64,000 bases of DNA from JBGSYJ01 sp041748075 (GTDB lineage: Bacteria; Acidobacteriota; Thermoanaerobaculia; Gp7-AA8). A program made the position numbers and the translations under genes. Under the pieces are notes generated by a model. It had not been told where the DNA came from. It made no database searches and was given only the letters and a program-made list of their open reading frames with translations. Shown here one piece after another: positions 18,551 to 27,595 of the stretch. How positions within the stretch are numbered: position 1 is the stretch's first letter; every line of letters begins with the position of its first letter. The stretch spans positions 1-64,000 of the forward strand of contig JBGTDX010000179.1 of NCBI GenBank assembly GCA_041748075.1. The letters are read 5' to 3'.

Positions 18551-19324
18551 ATGGCGAAGAAACATTTAAGAGGACTGAAGGTGGCGGTACTCGCAGCGGA
18601 CGGATTCGAGCAGGTCGAGCTCACGAAACCGGTTGCCGCCCTGAGAAAACAGGGGGCAGAGGTGGAAATCCTTTCTCTCGAGGAAGGAAAAATCCGCGGA
18701 GTAAACGGTCTCGCCCCTGGCCGCAAAGTGTCCGTAGACGGCGCTATACGGGCCTCGAGTCCGGACGACTACGATGCACTGCTCCTGCCGGGAGGACTGA
18801 AGAATCCTGACAAGCTCCGTCAGAGCGAAGACGTACGGGATTTCGTGCGAAGCATTGAGACCGCCGGGAAGCCGATCGCGGTGATCTGTCACGCACCCTG
18901 GATTCTGATCTCCTCGGGAGTTATCGCCGGCAGACGGTTGACCTCCTGGCCTGGTATTCAGGACGACGTCCGCAACGCTGGAGCCCATTGGATCGACGGC
19001 GCTCTGGTGCGGGATGGAAACTGGGTCTCGAGCCGCGATCCGGATGATCTGCCGCACTTCATCGAAGGGATGATCGACCTGTTCTCCGAGAGTGCTCCCG
19101 ACATCGAGGAGCAACCCTCGCGGCTCGTGCCTGCGGCGTCCGTCGTGCTCGGGGCAGTCGCGGTAGGAGCGGTCGGCTACTACCTGAACCGCAAACGGCA
19201 GGAGGAGGTCGGACTGGTCGTCAGCGACATCGAAATGATAGATCCCGCGGGCGAGCCCGCACAGTCCACGATCGACACTCTTCCCGGCACGCCGACCACA
19301 CCCCTTTCACCCCCGTCAGTCTGA
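18551..19324 (+). CDS. DJ-1/PfpI family protein with C-terminal membrane helix
   Basis: GGGGAGG at 18536-18542 lies 8 nt before the ATG at 18551 and only 2 nt before an ATG at 18545, so 18551 is preferred (257 residues). Residues 10-175 form a DJ-1/PfpI domain: 'LAADGFEQVEL' with the conserved Glu, and nucleophile Cys in 'AVICHAPWIL'. Typical members are 170-190 residues; here an extra tail has a transmembrane segment ('VVLGAVAVGAVGYYLN', about 200-216) and a Thr/Pro-rich end. Family roles include glyoxalase/deglycase or stress chaperone activity. Membrane attachment is unusual. Confidence 0.85.
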   Translation: MAKKHLRGLKVAVLAADGFEQVELTKPVAALRKQGAEVEILSLEEGKIRGVNGLAPGRKVSVDGAIRASSPDDYDALLLPGGLKNPDKLRQSEDVRDFVRSIETAGKPIAVICHAPWILISSGVIAGRRLTSWPGIQDDVRNAGAHWIDGALVRDGNWVSSRDPDDLPHFIEGMIDLFSESAPDIEEQPSRLVPAASVVLGAVAVGAVGYYLNRKRQEEVGLVVSDIEMIDPAGEPAQSTIDTLPGTPTTPLSPPSV

Positions 19325-19344
19325 GCCGACAGCCTGCGGAGGAT

Positions 19345-19375
19345 GGTCCGGCCGGCGCAGCGGTTCGGCCGGACC
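19345..19375 (+). terminator. Hairpin downstream of the PfpI gene
   Basis: GGTCCGGCC (19345-19353) pairs with GGCCGGACC (19367-19375), a 9-bp stem with a 13-nt loop, 20 nt after the stop. An overlapping alternative stem, GCAGCGG (19358-19364) with CCGCTGC (19374-19380), is also possible. No U-run, so the terminator role is tentative. The remainder of 19376-19590 shows nothing recognisable. Confidence 0.4.
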
Positions 19376-19590
19376 GCTGCCTTCGGCCCAAATCTGCAGA
19401 TTCCTTTGACGATGGATGGCACTTCTGTCATCTTCAGCACGGCGGAGCTCGGCTGAACAGTGCCAGTTGCCAGAATTGCGTGGCCTGAAACTTGTACAGG
19501 AAGAGCCCCGACAGGCGTCGGAACAGAAGCTGTAGAGTCAAAGGAGACAGGCGTTTGCTGGAAAAAGCCCCTTCCCGGCGTGAGTCGGTC

Positions 19591-20136
19591 ATGCTGTTCG
19601 CCCGCAATTTTTTCAAGCATCCCCGGATGCTCGGATCGCTGATCCCGAGCTCCCGCTTTCTCATCGATGAACTGCTCGCTCAAGTGAACTGGAGCGGTGC
19701 GCGAGTCCTTGTCGAGTACGGCCCCGGCGTAGGTAGCTTCACGACCGAGATTCTCCGCAGGATGCATCCCGACGCGAAACTCATCGTCATCGAAATGAAT
19801 GAGGAGTTCGTAAGCCTGCTGCGCTCGTCCTACGACGATCCCCGGCTCCACGTCGTCCATGGATCTGCAGATGACGTCCAGTCGGTGCTTGCCGGCCTCG
19901 GACTCGAGCACGCGGATTACGTGATCTCAGGCATTCCATTCAGCACGATGCCGCCAGCCGTTCGCGACAGCATTCTGCAACAGACCCATGATGCGCTGGG
20001 GAACGAGGGTGCCTTCCTGGTCTACCAGTTCTCCGGCGACGTGCTGCCTCACCTGAAGGGACTCTTCCGGGAGGTCAGACAGGACTTCGAACTGCTGAAC
20101 ATCCTGCCAGCACGGCTCTTCTTCTGCTTCCGATAG
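19591..20136 (+). CDS. SAM-dependent methyltransferase (PmtA / rRNA-dimethylase-like)
   Basis: From the ATG at 19591 the protein has 181 residues. It begins 'MLFARNFFKHPRMLGSLIPS', a hallmark of a family annotated as phospholipid (phosphatidylethanolamine) N-methyltransferases or KsgA-like proteins. SAM motif I is 'LVEYGPGVGSFT' and the acidic motif II 'LIVIEMNEEF', with a catalytic-site-like 'ISGIPFS' in place of NLPY. Likely a membrane-lipid methyltransferase, but activity is inferred. Stand-alone gene. Confidence 0.78.
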   Translation: MLFARNFFKHPRMLGSLIPSSRFLIDELLAQVNWSGARVLVEYGPGVGSFTTEILRRMHPDAKLIVIEMNEEFVSLLRSSYDDPRLHVVHGSADDVQSVLAGLGLEHADYVISGIPFSTMPPAVRDSILQQTHDALGNEGAFLVYQFSGDVLPHLKGLFREVRQDFELLNILPARLFFCFR

Positions 20137-20145
20137 GAAGGCGCG

Positions 20146-23022
20146 TTACGCCCTACGGCCGACGACGTTGGGCTCAGCGCGGCGCAGCAGCTCCTGCATT
20201 TCGAGCGGCGGGAGAGGCCGGCTGATGAAGTGCCCCTGAATCTCCTCGCAGTCCTGCGCACGCAGAAACTCGAGCTGCGCCTGACTCTCGACTCCCTCGG
20301 CGATCACTTTGAGGCCCAGCGCGTGACCCATGGCGATGACCGCAGCCACGATCGCCGCGTCTCCGGCGTCCGCCGGGATGTCCCTGACGAATGACTGATC
20401 GATCTTCACTCGATCGAGGGCGAAGCGCTTGAGGTGCTTGAGCGACGACTGGCCTGTACCGAGATCGTCCATCCAGAGTCTCACGCCCATGCCCTTCGCC
20501 TGGCGAAGCACGTCGAGGGTCTGGTCCACGTTGCTCATTGCCGTGGTTTCCGTGATTTCAAGCGCCAGCACTCGCGGATCCAACCCCGTGGTCATCAGAA
20601 TCCGTTGCACGGTCTTGAGCATGTCTCTCTGATGAAACTGGCGGGTAGAAAGATTGACGGCCACCGTGAGTGGTTGCAGGGACTGATCCTGCCAGGACTT
20701 CACCTGCCGGCAGGCGGTCTCGAGGACCCATTCACCGATTCCCAGAAGCAGTCGCATTTCCTCGGCTATCTCGATGAACTCTTTGGCATCGACGAGTCCC
20801 CGGTCAGGGTGATGCCAGCGAACCAGGGCTTCCATTCCGACCAGGTCGCCAGTCGACAACTTCACGATAGGCTGGTAATGCACCTCGAAGTCTTCCAGCT
20901 CGAACGCGCGGCGAAGGGCCTTCTGAACCGTCATCCGCTCCATCGCGCGGCGATTCATTTCCGGCGTGCAGAGCTGGTACGTATTCCGTCCTCGCTCCTT
21001 GGCCTGGTACATGGCACTGTCGGCATTTTTGAGAAGAGTCTCCGCGTCATCTCCGTCGCTCGGAAACAGCGCAATACCGATGCTCGTTGTGAGGAAGAGC
21101 TCCTGACCTTCGAGGACGAAGGGCTGAGCAATGGTCTGAAGGATCTTCTGCGCGATGATGACCGCGTCGTCTTCACCGCTCAACTCATTGAGCAGCAGCG
21201 TGAACTCATCCCCTCCGAGCCGGGCCACCGTATCCTGCTCGCGCACGGCGTTGCTCAGTCTCTCGCCCACCCCCCACAGGAGCTGATCACCCGCGGAATG
21301 ACCGAGCGTATCGTTGACGAATTTGAACTGATCGAGATCGAGAAACATGACGGCCACGCAACGCTTGAAGCGGCGGGCCTGGCCCAGAGCGATAGTCAAC
21401 CGGTCTTTGAAGAGCACACGGTTCGGAAGCCCGGTGAGCTCGTCGTGGTAGGCGTGATACTCGATCTTCTGCTCGGCGATCTTCCGGTCGGTGATGTCGA
21501 TGAGCGTGCCTTCGAGGCATGTCGGCTGGCCTTCTTCGTCCTCGATCAGCGTCATGTTTTCGAGAATCCAGACGGGTGTTCCGTCACGCCGCCGCAGACG
21601 TACCTCGAGGTTCGTCACAGACCGCTCTTTCTTCAGTCGCTCGAGAACAGATTGGCGGAGTGCGGAGTCGAAGTAGACATCGAACGCCCCCTGAGCCAGA
21701 AGCTCCTCGCGGCTGTCGTAGCCGAAGATTCTGGCGCAGGCATCGTTGCAGTCCAGAATTTGACCGTCGAGCGAGTTTCGATACACGCCCGCCAGATTCC
21801 GCTCGAACAGATGGCGGTAGCGTCGCTCCGAGGCTAGCAGGGCATCCTCGGCATGCTTGCGGTCGCTCACGTCACGGAAACTCCAGACGCGTCCCACGGG
21901 CTTTCCGTCGATCAGCTGAGGGGTCGAGTAGCGCTCGAATACCCTGCCGTCCTTGAATTCGAGAATGTCGAAACTTTCGGTATCCGGCTTCGCGGAGATC
22001 TCGCGGAACCGCCTTACGAAGCTCTCCGGAGTTTTCATCAGACTGCTGACGAAACCCAATGTCGTCTCGTTGACCGGCCTCTTCAACTCTTCGGGTGGAA
22101 TGTCCCACATCTCGGAATATCGCCGGTTGTAGGAAACGACGTTGCCTTTCAGGTCGGCAACCAGCATCCCGTCGTAGGTTGACTCCAGCGTGGACCGCAG
22201 CAGGGACAGGCTCTGTTCCAGCTCTGCCTCGACTCGTTTCCGTTCGGTAATATCGCGGGCGATACCCTGCACGCCGACCGGCTTCGAGTTCTCGTAGATG
22301 AGCCGTGTTCCGACTTCAACGGGGACGCGGTGTCCGTCCTTTGCGACGAGCTCCAGCTCGTAGAAAGTCGTGGTTTCTTCCCCCGTGATCTTCTTTGCCA
22401 GCATCTCATGGGCAATCGGCACCAGGTCGGGAGGAAGGATGTCCTCGACGGCGAGCTGGAGCGCCTCCTCGCGCGAGTAGCCGGATATCCTCTCCCCGGC
22501 CTTATTGAGCGAGGTGAACCTGCCCGCAAGGTCATGCGTGTAGACGATGTCGTTGGCGTTCTCGAAGAGCTCCCGATAGCGTTCTTCGCTCCGTCGAAGT
22601 GACTCGCCGGCCTTACGTCTCTCGGTGATCTCTCGGGCGATGATCTGAACGGCCGGCTCATTCTGGAACGTAAGGGGACCTGCCGCGAGCTCGACATCGA
22701 GCACGCTCCCGCCTCCAAGCTCCAGCCGCGTTTCCACGGCCGAGGTTTCCTGTCCCTGAGCCTGAACTGAAAGTATGGTTCGCTCGACGAGTTCGCGATC
22801 GTCGGAATGTATGAACGTGGCCAGGCTTGCGCCGATCAACTCCTCAGCGGGCTGTCCGAGCATTTGTGCGCCGGCAGTGTTCACGAACACGATCCGGTTG
22901 TGACTCTGAACCACGATCATGTCGGGAGAGAGCTCCACCAACCGGCGGTAAAGCCGCTCCCGCTCGCGCAGGGCCTCGAACGTCGGGTGAGTCTGATCCC
23001 GTTCGTCTGGAGGGTCGGTCAT
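20146..23022 (-). CDS. Multi-PAS GGDEF-EAL cyclic-di-GMP regulator
   Basis: A 958-residue soluble protein. About four PAS domains (starting near residues 22, 148, 275 and 400) are followed by a GGDEF domain with an intact 'LGGDEFTLL' motif and an EAL domain with 'GMEALVRWHHP', 'NLSTRQF', and 'MDDLGTGQSSL'. Both output domains keep catalytic signatures, though the loop has LGTGQ where FGTGY is usual. The protein could make and break c-di-GMP in response to PAS ligands (haem, flavin, small molecules). No membrane segment, no partner nearby. Confidence 0.93.
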   Translation of the reverse strand: MTDPPDERDQTHPTFEALRERERLYRRLVELSPDMIVVQSHNRIVFVNTAGAQMLGQPAEELIGASLATFIHSDDRELVERTILSVQAQGQETSAVETRLELGGGSVLDVELAAGPLTFQNEPAVQIIAREITERRKAGESLRRSEERYRELFENANDIVYTHDLAGRFTSLNKAGERISGYSREEALQLAVEDILPPDLVPIAHEMLAKKITGEETTTFYELELVAKDGHRVPVEVGTRLIYENSKPVGVQGIARDITERKRVEAELEQSLSLLRSTLESTYDGMLVADLKGNVVSYNRRYSEMWDIPPEELKRPVNETTLGFVSSLMKTPESFVRRFREISAKPDTESFDILEFKDGRVFERYSTPQLIDGKPVGRVWSFRDVSDRKHAEDALLASERRYRHLFERNLAGVYRNSLDGQILDCNDACARIFGYDSREELLAQGAFDVYFDSALRQSVLERLKKERSVTNLEVRLRRRDGTPVWILENMTLIEDEEGQPTCLEGTLIDITDRKIAEQKIEYHAYHDELTGLPNRVLFKDRLTIALGQARRFKRCVAVMFLDLDQFKFVNDTLGHSAGDQLLWGVGERLSNAVREQDTVARLGGDEFTLLLNELSGEDDAVIIAQKILQTIAQPFVLEGQELFLTTSIGIALFPSDGDDAETLLKNADSAMYQAKERGRNTYQLCTPEMNRRAMERMTVQKALRRAFELEDFEVHYQPIVKLSTGDLVGMEALVRWHHPDRGLVDAKEFIEIAEEMRLLLGIGEWVLETACRQVKSWQDQSLQPLTVAVNLSTRQFHQRDMLKTVQRILMTTGLDPRVLALEITETTAMSNVDQTLDVLRQAKGMGVRLWMDDLGTGQSSLKHLKRFALDRVKIDQSFVRDIPADAGDAAIVAAVIAMGHALGLKVIAEGVESQAQLEFLRAQDCEEIQGHFISRPLPPLEMQELLRRAEPNVVGRRA

Positions 23023-23425
23023 CTGGCCTCTCGCCTTCTCGTATGGCCCACACCGGGCACGGACATCTTCCGCATCAGGGTCGCGCCTTTCGATCCTGAG
23101 ACGATCGTCGCCGCATTGATGTCACCCACCACAATTCAGTACGGTGCTGACATGTCGAGGACTCTGCCCACTCCGAGGATAATCGGAATCGGAGCGGGAT
23201 CATAGTGTGGAGCTCCGGCAACCTGCCGGAGCATTGGAGGAGGACCACCCGCCGCGGCAGCCATTCCCAGACATTCGTTCCTGACAAGCAAAGAAACTTT
23301 ACCCGGACCTCGATTCGAGGCGAGATCAGCGCGGGCAATGCTCTCCTCCGCCTGGCAGAACCCTTCCAGCATAACGCAGAGTCATTCCAAAAATCTTGAA
23401 GATTGATCCGGAACGCGCGAAACAG
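23023..23425. other. Non-coding gap with one strong hairpin
   Basis: About 400 bases without a recognisable gene. The only structure I see is GCTCCGGCA (23212-23220) pairing with TGCCGGAGC (23224-23232) around a 3-nt loop, a very stable stem with no U-run on either side. The part up to 23100 may hold the promoter of the GGDEF-EAL gene. Confidence 0.5.
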
Positions 23426-23680
23426 CTAGCTCTTTCGCGGAATGTCCGCGCCCTCAGGCTCGGGATTGGGATCAGTTTCCTCGGCCTTTTCCACGGGCGA
23501 TGGGCCGGCCGGGTCCGGACGCGACCTCTGCTCGTCGCGGTGTGAGTGGTAGAAATGCTCGTCGCGCTTTTTGGCCTTCTCCGGATCTTCATTGACCTTC
23601 TGCCCGGTCTTTCCAGTCAGCCACGACTGATCGCTGCCATAGCTCTGTGGCTCTTTACCCCGCTTCTTGTCATCGTCCAT
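23426..23680 (-). CDS. Small hydrophilic protein, unknown
   Basis: An 84-residue, very hydrophilic, charged protein with 'SYGSDQSWLTGKTGQKVNE' near the N-terminus and a Pro/Glu-rich tail. GGAGG precedes the ATG at good spacing, so the start is well supported. No membrane or catalytic motif; probably intrinsically disordered. A similar kind of small hydrophilic gene occurs at 35845. Function unknown. Confidence 0.6.
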   Translation of the reverse strand: MDDDKKRGKEPQSYGSDQSWLTGKTGQKVNEDPEKAKKRDEHFYHSHRDEQRSRPDPAGPSPVEKAEETDPNPEPEGADIPRKS

Positions 23681-23729
23681 GTCAGTCCTCCATCCTGAGC
23701 TAAAGCAACGCCGATGCCGAGCAGAATGC

Positions 23730-24857
23730 TTACCATCCGCGCGCAGGACGCCATTGGTCCACAGCTTCTCCTGCGCGAACCACCTGGTACGAATCGAACA
23801 TCGCAGCGGTCAGGCAGGAATGATTCGGGATGATCCGCAGCTTCGAGCCCACCGGAAACCGTTCCAGATCGAATGGGCCTGTCACTGAGACCTTTCCGTG
23901 CTCCTGAGATAAGGCATCGATTCGAAGTGCCAGCCGGTTCATCGCCAGATCGCAGACGATCCCGTAACCAAAATGGGGAATCAGGTGATCGGCTCCGGTG
24001 TCCTTGCTCAGGGCCAGGGCTCCGGCGTCGATTAAGACCCGATTCTGCTCCTTGTAGACTCCGATCACGCTTGTAAGGACAGTGGCCGCACAATCTTCGA
24101 ACGAGCAGGACCCGAGAGTAGACTGAAAGGCATCGTAGAAGACGTAGTTTCCCGGCCTGACCTCGTCCACATGCTCGAACGATTCGACCAGCGACGCCGT
24201 AGGCGTAGATCCGACGCTCCGCACGAGCTGATCCACTCCGAATTCAGCCAGCCGACTGGCGAACCGATCGACCGCCGCCGCCTCCTCCGCCGCAACTCTG
24301 AGTATCTCGACCCTGTCTGTCGCATGGTACGAATGACCCGCATGCGTCAGAAGTCCTCGAAAGTGAATGCCGCGCGTCTTCGACATCTTCAGTCCGAGCT
24401 CGAGGCTGGATGGATCGTCGGGGTCGACCCCCGCACGGTGGTATCCACAGTCAACCTTCAGAAATACATCGAAGTGCGACCCGCGAGACGCGGTAAAACT
24501 CTCGATCGCCTCGAGCGCTTTCGAACTGTCGATCAGAATGTTGAGCCTCTTCACTCTATCCGCGAGATCAGCGGCTCGTCCCAGCTTTTCCGGTGCAATC
24601 GGAACGGCATACGTGATGTCGTCGAATCCTGCATCGGCGAAGTGTTCAGCCTCTGCGAGTGTGGACACCGTGACGGGCCCCGGCTTTCCGCCATGCTGCA
24701 GCCGCCCGATCTCAGTCACCTTGTGGGTCTTGACGTGAGGGCGGAAATCCACGCGCGAGCGGACTGCTTTCTCCCGCATGGTCTCGCAGTTCCTGACGAG
24801 CACAGCATGGTCGACAAGAAGGGCGGGTGTCTGGAGCTGGGTGATGGGTATGTTCAA
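23730..24857 (-). CDS. D-threonine aldolase-family PLP enzyme
   Basis: A 375-residue protein from a TTG at 24855-24857 with GGAG eight nt upstream. It begins 'NIPITQLQTPALLVDHAVL' and has the PLP-lysine motif 'FRPHVKTHK', a fold-type III alanine-racemase-like barrel, and the C-terminal metal-binding-type domain 'IPNHSCLTAAMFDSYQVV' (His and Cys) typical of D-threonine aldolase and DSD1-type D-serine dehydratase. It would cleave D-3-hydroxyamino acids to glycine or pyruvate. Longer upstream frames read through AT-rich repeats and are rejected. Confidence 0.86.
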   Translation of the reverse strand: MNIPITQLQTPALLVDHAVLVRNCETMREKAVRSRVDFRPHVKTHKVTEIGRLQHGGKPGPVTVSTLAEAEHFADAGFDDITYAVPIAPEKLGRAADLADRVKRLNILIDSSKALEAIESFTASRGSHFDVFLKVDCGYHRAGVDPDDPSSLELGLKMSKTRGIHFRGLLTHAGHSYHATDRVEILRVAAEEAAAVDRFASRLAEFGVDQLVRSVGSTPTASLVESFEHVDEVRPGNYVFYDAFQSTLGSCSFEDCAATVLTSVIGVYKEQNRVLIDAGALALSKDTGADHLIPHFGYGIVCDLAMNRLALRIDALSQEHGKVSVTGPFDLERFPVGSKLRIIPNHSCLTAAMFDSYQVVRAGEAVDQWRPARGW

Positions 24858-24872
24858 TCTGAGAGCTCCGGA

Positions 24873-24905
24873 ACTGAATTCGGAATTCAGAATGCAGAAT
24901 TCAGA
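24873..24905. repeat. Short EcoRI-like repeat cluster
   Basis: Tandem, partly inverted GAATTC units (ctGAATTCgGAATTCagaatgcaGAATTCag) in the gap between the aldolase and dinB starts. A close relative, ctGAATTCtGAATTC, occurs at 63851-63866. These AT-rich units stand out from the GC-rich background and look like a dispersed intergenic element. Confidence 0.45.
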
Positions 24906-24940
24906 AAACGTGAACCATTTAAAATCAGGACGTGCCGCCA

Positions 24941-26011
24941 ATGAGAAAGATCGTTCACGTCGACATGGATGCATTCTATGCCTCGGTCGAGCAGAGGGAC
25001 AGACCGGAGCTCCGCGGAAAGCCGGTGATCGTCGCGTGGAGCCAGCAGGCCCGGGGAGTTGTCGTGGCAGCCTCTTACGAAGCTCGCAAGTTCGGCGTTC
25101 GATCCGCCATCCCCGCAACGCGTGCTGTACGGCTCTGCCCCGAGGGGATCTTCGTTCGCCCCGACTTCGAACGATACCGCGCGGTCTCGCATCAGATACG
25201 CGAGATTTTCCTCCGGCACACGCCTCTGGTAGAACCGCTCTCGCTCGATGAGGCCTACCTCGACGTCACCGAGGAGTTGACCGGCATCCCGACGGCTACC
25301 GAGACTGCCGCCACGATCCGGCGGGAGATCCGGGAAGAGACGGGCCTCACCGCGTCGGCGGGTGTGGCCCCGAACAAGTTCCTTGCCAAGATCGCGTCGG
25401 ACTGGAGGAAGCCCGACGGGCTGTTTGTCATTCGCCCTCACGAGATCGACCGTTTTCTCATTCCACTGCCCGTTGGAAAGATTCCGGGAGTGGGACGCGT
25501 CACCGAGCGGGCTCTGGCCGAACGGGGCATCACCACCGTGGCCCACCTCCGGGAGTGGACCTCCGAGGAATTGACGAAATACTTCGGCAGCTTCGGGCAG
25601 CGGCTGTGGGAGCTCGCCCGCGGCATCGATGATCATCCCGTAGTCCCGGAGCGTGAATCGAAGTCGATCTCGTGTGAGAACACCTTCTCCGAAGACATCG
25701 CAATGGAGTCCGTGAAAGAGTTCATGACCGAGGCAGCAGAGAAGGTCTGGGGTTCGCTGCAGAAACATGAGCTCTCCGGGCGTACCGTCACGGTCAAGCT
25801 GAGGCTGCCCGACTTCACCACGGCGACGCGCAGATTGACGCTTCCTGATCCCGTCCCCGATGCCGCGTCGCTGGCATCTGCGGGCGTCGGTCTTCTCGAG
25901 CGATTCCCCTTTCCGCCCGATTCAAAGTTCAGGCTCGCCGGGCTCGGTCTGTCGAATTTCACTCAGGAATCGGACGGCGAAGACGAGGAGAGCGAGCCGA
26001 GGCTGTTCTGA
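24941..26011 (+). CDS. dinB: DNA polymerase IV (Y-family)
   Basis: A 356-residue lesion-bypass polymerase. Catalytic motifs are 'HVDMDAFYASVEQR' at the N-terminus and 'SLDEAYLDVT' in the palm, with 'TASAGVAPNKFLAKIASD' after it. The helix-hairpin-helix 'IPGVGRVTERAL' and little-finger domain follow. The ATG at 24941 has AGGA 10 nt upstream; a GTG at 24932 is too close to it. No beta-clamp peptide is obvious at the very end ('ESEPRLF' may serve). Error-prone translesion synthesis. Confidence 0.95.
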   Translation: MRKIVHVDMDAFYASVEQRDRPELRGKPVIVAWSQQARGVVVAASYEARKFGVRSAIPATRAVRLCPEGIFVRPDFERYRAVSHQIREIFLRHTPLVEPLSLDEAYLDVTEELTGIPTATETAATIRREIREETGLTASAGVAPNKFLAKIASDWRKPDGLFVIRPHEIDRFLIPLPVGKIPGVGRVTERALAERGITTVAHLREWTSEELTKYFGSFGQRLWELARGIDDHPVVPERESKSISCENTFSEDIAMESVKEFMTEAAEKVWGSLQKHELSGRTVTVKLRLPDFTTATRRLTLPDPVPDAASLASAGVGLLERFPFPPDSKFRLAGLGLSNFTQESDGEDEESEPRLF

Positions 26012-26108
26012 AGAATACTCCGGGACTTCGGCACCGGCAGATTTTCCACCCGCGTTACAATCCCGGCGCCTGCACTACAAAGTAAAGAACACTTCTAAGG
26101 AGTCACAC

Positions 26109-27077
26109 ATGCAACCCATCACCGTTGCGCAGTACGGCATCGGTCCCATCGGAGTTCAGATCGTCAAACTGCTGCTTAGCAAACCGTGGGTGAAGATCGT
26201 CGCTGCGGTCGACGTCGACCCTGACAAGGTTGGCCGGGACCTGGGCGAGATCATCGGCCTCGACCGAAAGCTGGGAATCGAAGTTACGCCCACGCTTACC
26301 GTGAAGGCGGACGTCGTCTGTCATTCGACGGGCTCCTGGCTTCAGGATGTGAAAGGTCAGCTCGAAAGTCTGCTGAGCTGCGGAAGCCACGTGGTTTCCA
26401 CGTGCGAGGAGCTCGCGTTTCCTCTGGATGCCGCAATCCTCGAGTCCCTGAAGAAAACCGCAACCGCTGCGAACGTTTCGCTCCTCGGCACGGGCGTGAA
26501 CCCCGGCTTCGTCATGGACAAGCTGCCGCTCACCCTCACGGCCGTCTGTCAGGACGTGAGATCGGTCGAGGTATTCCGCAAAGTCGATGCGGCAAAGCGG
26601 CGGGAACCGCTTCAACGGAAAGTCGGCGCCGGCATGTCTGGCGAACAGTTCGCAACCGCGGTAAAAGGGGGGAGGATCAAACATATGGGACTGCGTGAGT
26701 CCCTGATGCTGATTGGCAAGGGACTCGGCGTCGAGTTCGAAGATGTGTCCGACGAAGTGATCGCGCCAATGATCGCGCAGGGCGAGATCGTCACGCAGTA
26801 CCTCACCGTCAGATCCGGCGAGGTCGCCGGAGTACATCAGACGATATCGGGCAGGGGCCGTATCGACGTCAGCCTCGATATCCGGATGTATGTCGGCGCT
26901 GATGAACCGAGCGACCGCGTGATCATCAAGGGCGTGCCCGACGTCGAAATGGTAATCCCGGGCGGCGTGCACGGCGATCTGGCGACAGCCGCGATGGCCG
27001 TCAACTGCATCCCGCGTGTCGTCGCAGCCCCCGCGGGGGTTCTCACGATGGACGACATCCCGGTGAGCTACCGCTAG
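26109..27077 (+). CDS. DapB-like / 2,4-diaminopentanoate dehydrogenase-family oxidoreductase
   Basis: A 322-residue protein with the N-terminal Rossmann motif 'QYGIGPIGVQIVKLL', a dihydrodipicolinate-reductase-like core, and the signature 'LLGTGVNPGFVMDKLP' seen in 2,4-diaminopentanoate dehydrogenase (ornithine degradation) and relatives. The C-terminal part 'VVAAPAGVLTMDDIPVSYR' is typical. TAAGGAG six nt before the ATG fixes the start. No other ornithine-fermentation gene is nearby, so the substrate is uncertain; amino acid dehydrogenation is likely. Confidence 0.82.
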   Translation: MQPITVAQYGIGPIGVQIVKLLLSKPWVKIVAAVDVDPDKVGRDLGEIIGLDRKLGIEVTPTLTVKADVVCHSTGSWLQDVKGQLESLLSCGSHVVSTCEELAFPLDAAILESLKKTATAANVSLLGTGVNPGFVMDKLPLTLTAVCQDVRSVEVFRKVDAAKRREPLQRKVGAGMSGEQFATAVKGGRIKHMGLRESLMLIGKGLGVEFEDVSDEVIAPMIAQGEIVTQYLTVRSGEVAGVHQTISGRGRIDVSLDIRMYVGADEPSDRVIIKGVPDVEMVIPGGVHGDLATAAMAVNCIPRVVAAPAGVLTMDDIPVSYR

Positions 27078-27150
27078 CTACTTCGTGTGCGGCCACCGGT
27101 CTGCGCGCGTGTGCATCGTCCGTTCGCGTTGCCGGTCACGTCCCGCAAAA

Positions 27151-27170
27151 GAGCGCGCGGAGGCGCGCTC
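27151..27170. other. Very stable 8-bp hairpin in 27078-27270 gap
   Basis: GAGCGCGC (27151-27158), GGAG loop, GCGCGCTC (27163-27170). A second short stem around CCCGGG follows at about 27183-27198. The 190-nt gap between convergent genes holds no reading frame I recognise. It could end transcription from both sides or be part of a small RNA; no U-run is present. Confidence 0.4.
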
Positions 27171-27270
27171 GACAGTCTGGCCCCGGGCTCCCCCCGGGTG
27201 GAGCGATTCAGGTAGGAACTCATGCGGCCGCGAAAGCGGTAACTACAGTCTGAACGGGAAATGACTCAGG

Positions 27271-27567
27271 TCAGGGCATGCTTCGTCTCCGCATCACGAG
27301 AAGGCGGCAGACGATCAGACCCAGCACTCCCGCCGCAAGCCATGCGATGATCCAGGCGGTGCTGCGATCATTCATCCAGTTCCACATCGCCATCGTGAAG
27401 CCCCAAAGGCCATATACCAGCGCGAAGATGATGTTCTGGTCGCGGCGATCCGAAGAGGATGCCACCACCTTCTCGTCGGCCGGTTTTCGCTCGTCGGCGG
27501 CAATGCTCCACGCGAGAGCGATCGTCGGGATCAGACCGAGAATGATGTTGAAGATGAGGCTGGACAT
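27271..27567 (-). CDS. Small three-helix membrane protein
   Basis: From the ATG at 27565-27567 it is 98 residues. Hydrophobic segments lie at about 4-22, 47-63 and 71-90, with a charged, Lys/Glu-rich cytoplasmic-type loop between the first two. No family recognised. It follows the radical SAM gene by 28 nt on the same strand and could be cotranscribed with the radical SAM/glycosyltransferase set. An upstream in-frame start would overlap that gene. Confidence 0.6.
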   Translation of the reverse strand: MSSLIFNIILGLIPTIALAWSIAADERKPADEKVVASSSDRRDQNIIFALVYGLWGFTMAMWNWMNDRSTAWIIAWLAAGVLGLIVCRLLVMRRRSMP

Positions 27568-27595
27568 GGGGTCAGGAGCAGACGGCGTGGTCTGC

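Noticed and set aside
20434..21837. 467-codon + strand frame opposite the GGDEF-EAL gene
   Set aside because: Shadow of a high-GC gene; no recognisable protein features.
24857..25118. Longer N-terminus of the D-threonine aldolase-like protein
   Set aside because: The upstream extension reads through AT-rich GAATTC repeats and overlaps dinB; the TTG with GGAG gives the family N-terminus.
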